Positions 4,174 through 6,708 of a stretch of DNA of 6,708 bases are shown piece after piece. The DNA comes from a bacterium BMS3Bbin02. GTDB taxonomy: Bacteria > Actinomycetota > Acidimicrobiia > Spongiisociales > UBA5794. Both the position numbers and the translations under genes were made by a program. Location: positions 1-6,708 of the forward strand of contig BDTL01000096.1 of NCBI GenBank assembly GCA_002898115.1, written 5' to 3'. The notes under the pieces were generated by a model. That model had not been told where the DNA came from and ran no database searches. It saw nothing but the letters and a program-made list of their open reading frames with translations. Numbering within the stretch: position 1 is the stretch's first letter; each line of letters starts with the position of its first letter.

Positions 4174-6708
4174 ATGAGTGATCAAACCAGCCCTACTCCC
4201 CGCGAACCCGATGCCTTTGGATCGAACGACTGGCTCGTCGACCAAATGCACGAGCAATACCTAGACGACCCTTCCCAGCTCAGCGAAACCTGGCGTGCAT
4301 TTTTCGACAGTGGAGGTGTGTCTTCCCAAGAGACAGCAGCGCCTCCGGCGCCGGTGACGCCTTCTCCGATCCCGGCACCGGGCGGACCGTCAACACCCGC
4401 CCCGCCCGCGGAACCCGCCCCGCCCGCGGAACCCGCCTCCCCCCGAGAACTCACCGATCCCCTCACCGACGTTCCCGAAGGGAGTGTGGCGACCCAACTC
4501 AAGGGCGTCCCGGGGAGGATCGCCGACGCAATGATCGACAGCCTGGCCGTCCCTACGGCCACATCGTTTCGTACATTCCCCTCCAAGCTACTTGAGGTAA
4601 ACCGCCGTATCCTCAACAACCAGCTCGCCCGTCTCACCAGGGGCGGCAAGGTGAGCTTCACACACCTCATCGGGTGGGCGACGGTGAAGGCTCTTGCGTC
4701 GCGGCCCTCTATGTCAGCGACGTACCGCGAGGCGGATGGCAAGGCCTATCACATCCAGTTCAACACCATCAACCTCGGCCTGGCCATGGATGTGCCGGGC
4801 AAGGATGGGGCTCGGTCTCTCATCGTCCCGAACATCAAGGGCGCCGACACGATGACCTTCCGTGAATTCTGGGAGACCTACGAAGACATCGTTCGACGAG
4901 CACGTTCAAACAAGATCACGGTCGATGACTTCGCCGGCACAACCGCGACACTCACGAACCCGGGCACAGTCGGGACAGAGCAGTCGGTGCCACGTTTGAT
5001 GCCGGGACAGGGTGTCATCATCGGCGTGGGGCGCATTGGCTACGCACCGGAATTCGAGGGATCGGACCCCGACAATCTTGCTCGCTCGGGAGTTGGGCGG
5101 ACACTCACCATGTCCTCGACATATGACCACAGGGTCATCCAGGGGGCCGACTCCGGGATGCTGCTCCGACATATCCACGAGCTCTTGCTGGGTGCCGAAG
5201 ACTTCTACGACGAGGTCTTCGAGTCGATGCGGATCCCGTACGTGCCGGCGCGCTGGGCAGTGGATTCGAGTCCTCCTGCCGGCTCGGGCGAGTGGGCTGA
5301 AAAACAAGCAAAGATCTTCCAGCTCATCAACATGTACCGCAGCCGCGGTCACCTCATTGCAAACCTCGACCCCCTGAGCCAGAAACCACCGAACATTCAC
5401 CCCGAGCTCGACCCCCTCACGTACGGCCTCACTATTTGGGATCTTGATCGCGACTTCGCTACCGGCGGGCTTGCGGACAGTACACACATGAAGCTCGGAA
5501 ACATCCTTGGTCTGCTCCGAGACGCGTACTGTCGCACTGCCGGAATCGAATACATGCACATTCATGAACCGACACAAAAGGTCTGGATACAGGACCATCT
5601 GGAAGGCAAAAAGCCTGGTCCGACCCGTGATGAGAAGCTGCGGATTCTTGAGAAACTGAACCAAGCCGAGGCGTTCGAGCGATTCCTCCATACGAAATTC
5701 TTGGGTGCCAAACGGTTCAGTCTTGAGGGTTGTGAAACCACCATTGCATTGCTCGACACACTCCTGACCGAAGCCGCCGAGGCAGGCATGGTGGACGTGT
5801 CTATCGGAATGGCACATCGTGGCCGTCTGAATGTCCTTGCGAATATCGTTGGGAAGAGCCTCGTGAGGATCTTCGCCGAGTTCACCGGGAACGTCGACAC
5901 GCCGCTAGACGAAGGATTCTCCGGTGACGTGAAGTACCACCTCGGAGCGCACGGAGTCCATACCGCGCCGTCGGGGGCCGCGGTTCATATCGAGGTCGCC
6001 GCCAACCCATCGCACCTGGAAGCGGTGGACCCCGTGCTCGAAGGAATCGTACGCGCCAAACAAGATGCCTTGGGAGAGGAAGGGAAGTACCTCGCTCTCC
6101 CGGTACTGATCCACGGCGACGCCGCGTTCTCGGGTCAAGGGGTCGTCGGAGAGACACTCAACCTCTCACAACTTCATGGTTACGCCACCGGCGGAACCGT
6201 ACACATCATCATCAACAACCAGGTCGGATTTACGACGGCAGCTCGCGATGCCCGATCGAGTCACTATGCCACTGACGTTGCCAAGGCCGTCGAAGCGCCA
6301 ATCTTCCATGTCAACGGGGATGACCCCGAAGCGGTAGCACGAGTAGCAAAGATGGCGTTTGCGTTCCGTCAAGCGTTCAAGCGTGATGTCGTCGTCGATC
6401 TGATTGGATACCGGCGACTCGGCCACAACGAGGGAGATGAACCTTCGTTCACGCAGCCGAAGATGTATCGAATTATCAACAATCACCCCACCGTACGCGA
6501 CCTCTATCTCGATCGTCTTGTCGTGTCCGGGGACCTGTCTCCCGACGAGGCGGAAGAGATCCAGGCGAGGTTCCGCAGCCACATGGACGACGCGCTGAAG
6601 GAGACGAAAGCCGGGAGTGTCAAGCCGGAAGATGGTGAGCGTGAAGATGGCACGACCGATATCGACACGACCGTTGCTCGAGAGCTGCTCGACTTCGTGG
6701 AAAGGCGG
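4174..6708 (+). CDS. kgd: multifunctional 2-oxoglutarate dehydrogenase (fused E2 succinyltransferase-E1 decarboxylase), N-terminal 845 residues
   Basis: Open from ATG 4174 to the right edge; the actinobacterial Kgd/OdhA family runs to about 1200-1250 residues, so the E1 C-terminal part is missing. Order seen: E1-type N-terminal helix FGSNDWLVDQMHEQYLDDPS (15-34); Pro/Ala linker (about 55-90); E2 catalytic domain (about 105-350) with YDHRVIQGADSG (317-328), His319 being the E2 catalytic-type histidine; E1 start MYRSRGHLIANLDPL (387-401); MAHRGRLN (546-553), KYHLG (587-591), NPSHLE (611-616); ThDP/Mg motif HGDAAFSGQG (647-656) with Asp649, ending at Asn682 in NNQVGF; RRLGHNEGDEPSFTQP (747-762). 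No lipoyl or subunit-binding domain is present. Known of the family: it oxidatively decarboxylates 2-oxoglutarate toward succinyl-CoA in the TCA cycle, using a lipoyl domain supplied by the shared E2 protein plus Lpd; unphosphorylated FHA proteins GarA/OdhI inhibit it. The fusion is an actinobacterial marker. No Shine-Dalgarno precedes the ATG (GGTACCACC). A stand-alone SucA is excluded by the E2 domain. Confidence 0.97.
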   Translation, partial: MSDQTSPTPREPDAFGSNDWLVDQMHEQYLDDPSQLSETWRAFFDSGGVSSQETAAPPAPVTPSPIPAPGGPSTPAPPAEPAPPAEPASPRELTDPLTDVPEGSVATQLKGVPGRIADAMIDSLAVPTATSFRTFPSKLLEVNRRILNNQLARLTRGGKVSFTHLIGWATVKALASRPSMSATYREADGKAYHIQFNTINLGLAMDVPGKDGARSLIVPNIKGADTMTFREFWETYEDIVRRARSNKITVDDFAGTTATLTNPGTVGTEQSVPRLMPGQGVIIGVGRIGYAPEFEGSDPDNLARSGVGRTLTMSSTYDHRVIQGADSGMLLRHIHELLLGAEDFYDEVFESMRIPYVPARWAVDSSPPAGSGEWAEKQAKIFQLINMYRSRGHLIANLDPLSQKPPNIHPELDPLTYGLTIWDLDRDFATGGLADSTHMKLGNILGLLRDAYCRTAGIEYMHIHEPTQKVWIQDHLEGKKPGPTRDEKLRILEKLNQAEAFERFLHTKFLGAKRFSLEGCETTIALLDTLLTEAAEAGMVDVSIGMAHRGRLNVLANIVGKSLVRIFAEFTGNVDTPLDEGFSGDVKYHLGAHGVHTAPSGAAVHIEVAANPSHLEAVDPVLEGIVRAKQDALGEEGKYLALPVLIHGDAAFSGQGVVGETLNLSQLHGYATGGTVHIIINNQVGFTTAARDARSSHYATDVAKAVEAPIFHVNGDDPEAVARVAKMAFAFRQAFKRDVVVDLIGYRRLGHNEGDEPSFTQPKMYRIINNHPTVRDLYLDRLVVSGDLSPDEAEEIQARFRSHMDDALKETKAGSVKPEDGEREDGTTDIDTTVARELLDFVERR
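4395..4437 (+). repeat. kgd: 18-bp tandem repeat (2.4 copies) in the Kgd linker
   Basis: Two identical 18-base units, 4395-4412 and 4413-4430, each ACCCGCCCCGCCCGCGGA, are followed by a seven-base partial third copy (4431-4437). The unit is a multiple of three and encodes the hexapeptide EPAPPA in the flexible Pro/Ala linker between the N-terminal helix and the E2 domain, so copy-number change would keep the frame. Slipped-strand expansion is the likely origin (inference). Confidence 0.9.

Noticed and set aside
4182..4742. Minus-strand open frame with a Gly/Ala-rich repeat stretch
   Set aside because: The Gly/Ala repeat is the antisense reading of the Pro/Ala linker repeat in kgd, so it is not an independent gene.
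4906..5817. Long minus-strand open frame (303 codons) opposite kgd
   Set aside because: It is wholly antisense to conserved Kgd E2/E1 sequence. Its His/Arg/Cys-rich translation has no recognisable fold and looks like a codon-bias shadow.

Overview
The window looks like a chromosomal segment of an actinobacterium with moderately high GC. Two genes point there: a fused E2-E1 2-oxoglutarate dehydrogenase of the Kgd/OdhA type, and a PPOX-fold protein of the F420-dependent class. A deep lineage such as Acidimicrobiia is possible, but that is only an inference and nothing here fixes genus or order.

Layout: three genes read leftward. From right to left they are an MFS transporter (3431-2172), a two-domain ABC-F ATPase of the Uup type (2110-365), and a DJ-1/PfpI-superfamily protein cut off by the left edge (221-1). 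The gaps between them are 61 and 143 bases, so partial co-transcription is possible. The first gap holds a perfect 8-bp inverted repeat. Two genes read rightward from a 219-bp divergent intergenic region: a small PPOX-class, probably F420-binding oxidoreductase (about 3651-4106), and, 67 bases later, the start of kgd (4174 to beyond the right edge).

The kgd reading frame is open from its ATG to the last base, giving 845 residues, or roughly two thirds of the usual protein. It shows, in order, the E1-type N-terminal helix, a Pro/Ala-rich linker built partly from an 18-bp tandem repeat, an E2 succinyltransferase catalytic domain without a lipoyl domain, and a thiamine-diphosphate E1 domain with its ThDP/Mg motif. 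It is the central-metabolism anchor of the window (TCA cycle, 2-oxoglutarate to succinyl-CoA).

The other genes look like common accessory or housekeeping functions with no obvious shared pathway. No tRNA, rRNA, CRISPR array, insertion sequence or prophage signal was seen. I did not find a convincing undescribed system. The points worth a second look are small: a missing conventional start codon for the PPOX gene, an ABC-F gene with no ribosome-binding site, intergenic inverted repeats, and the repeat-built linker in Kgd.
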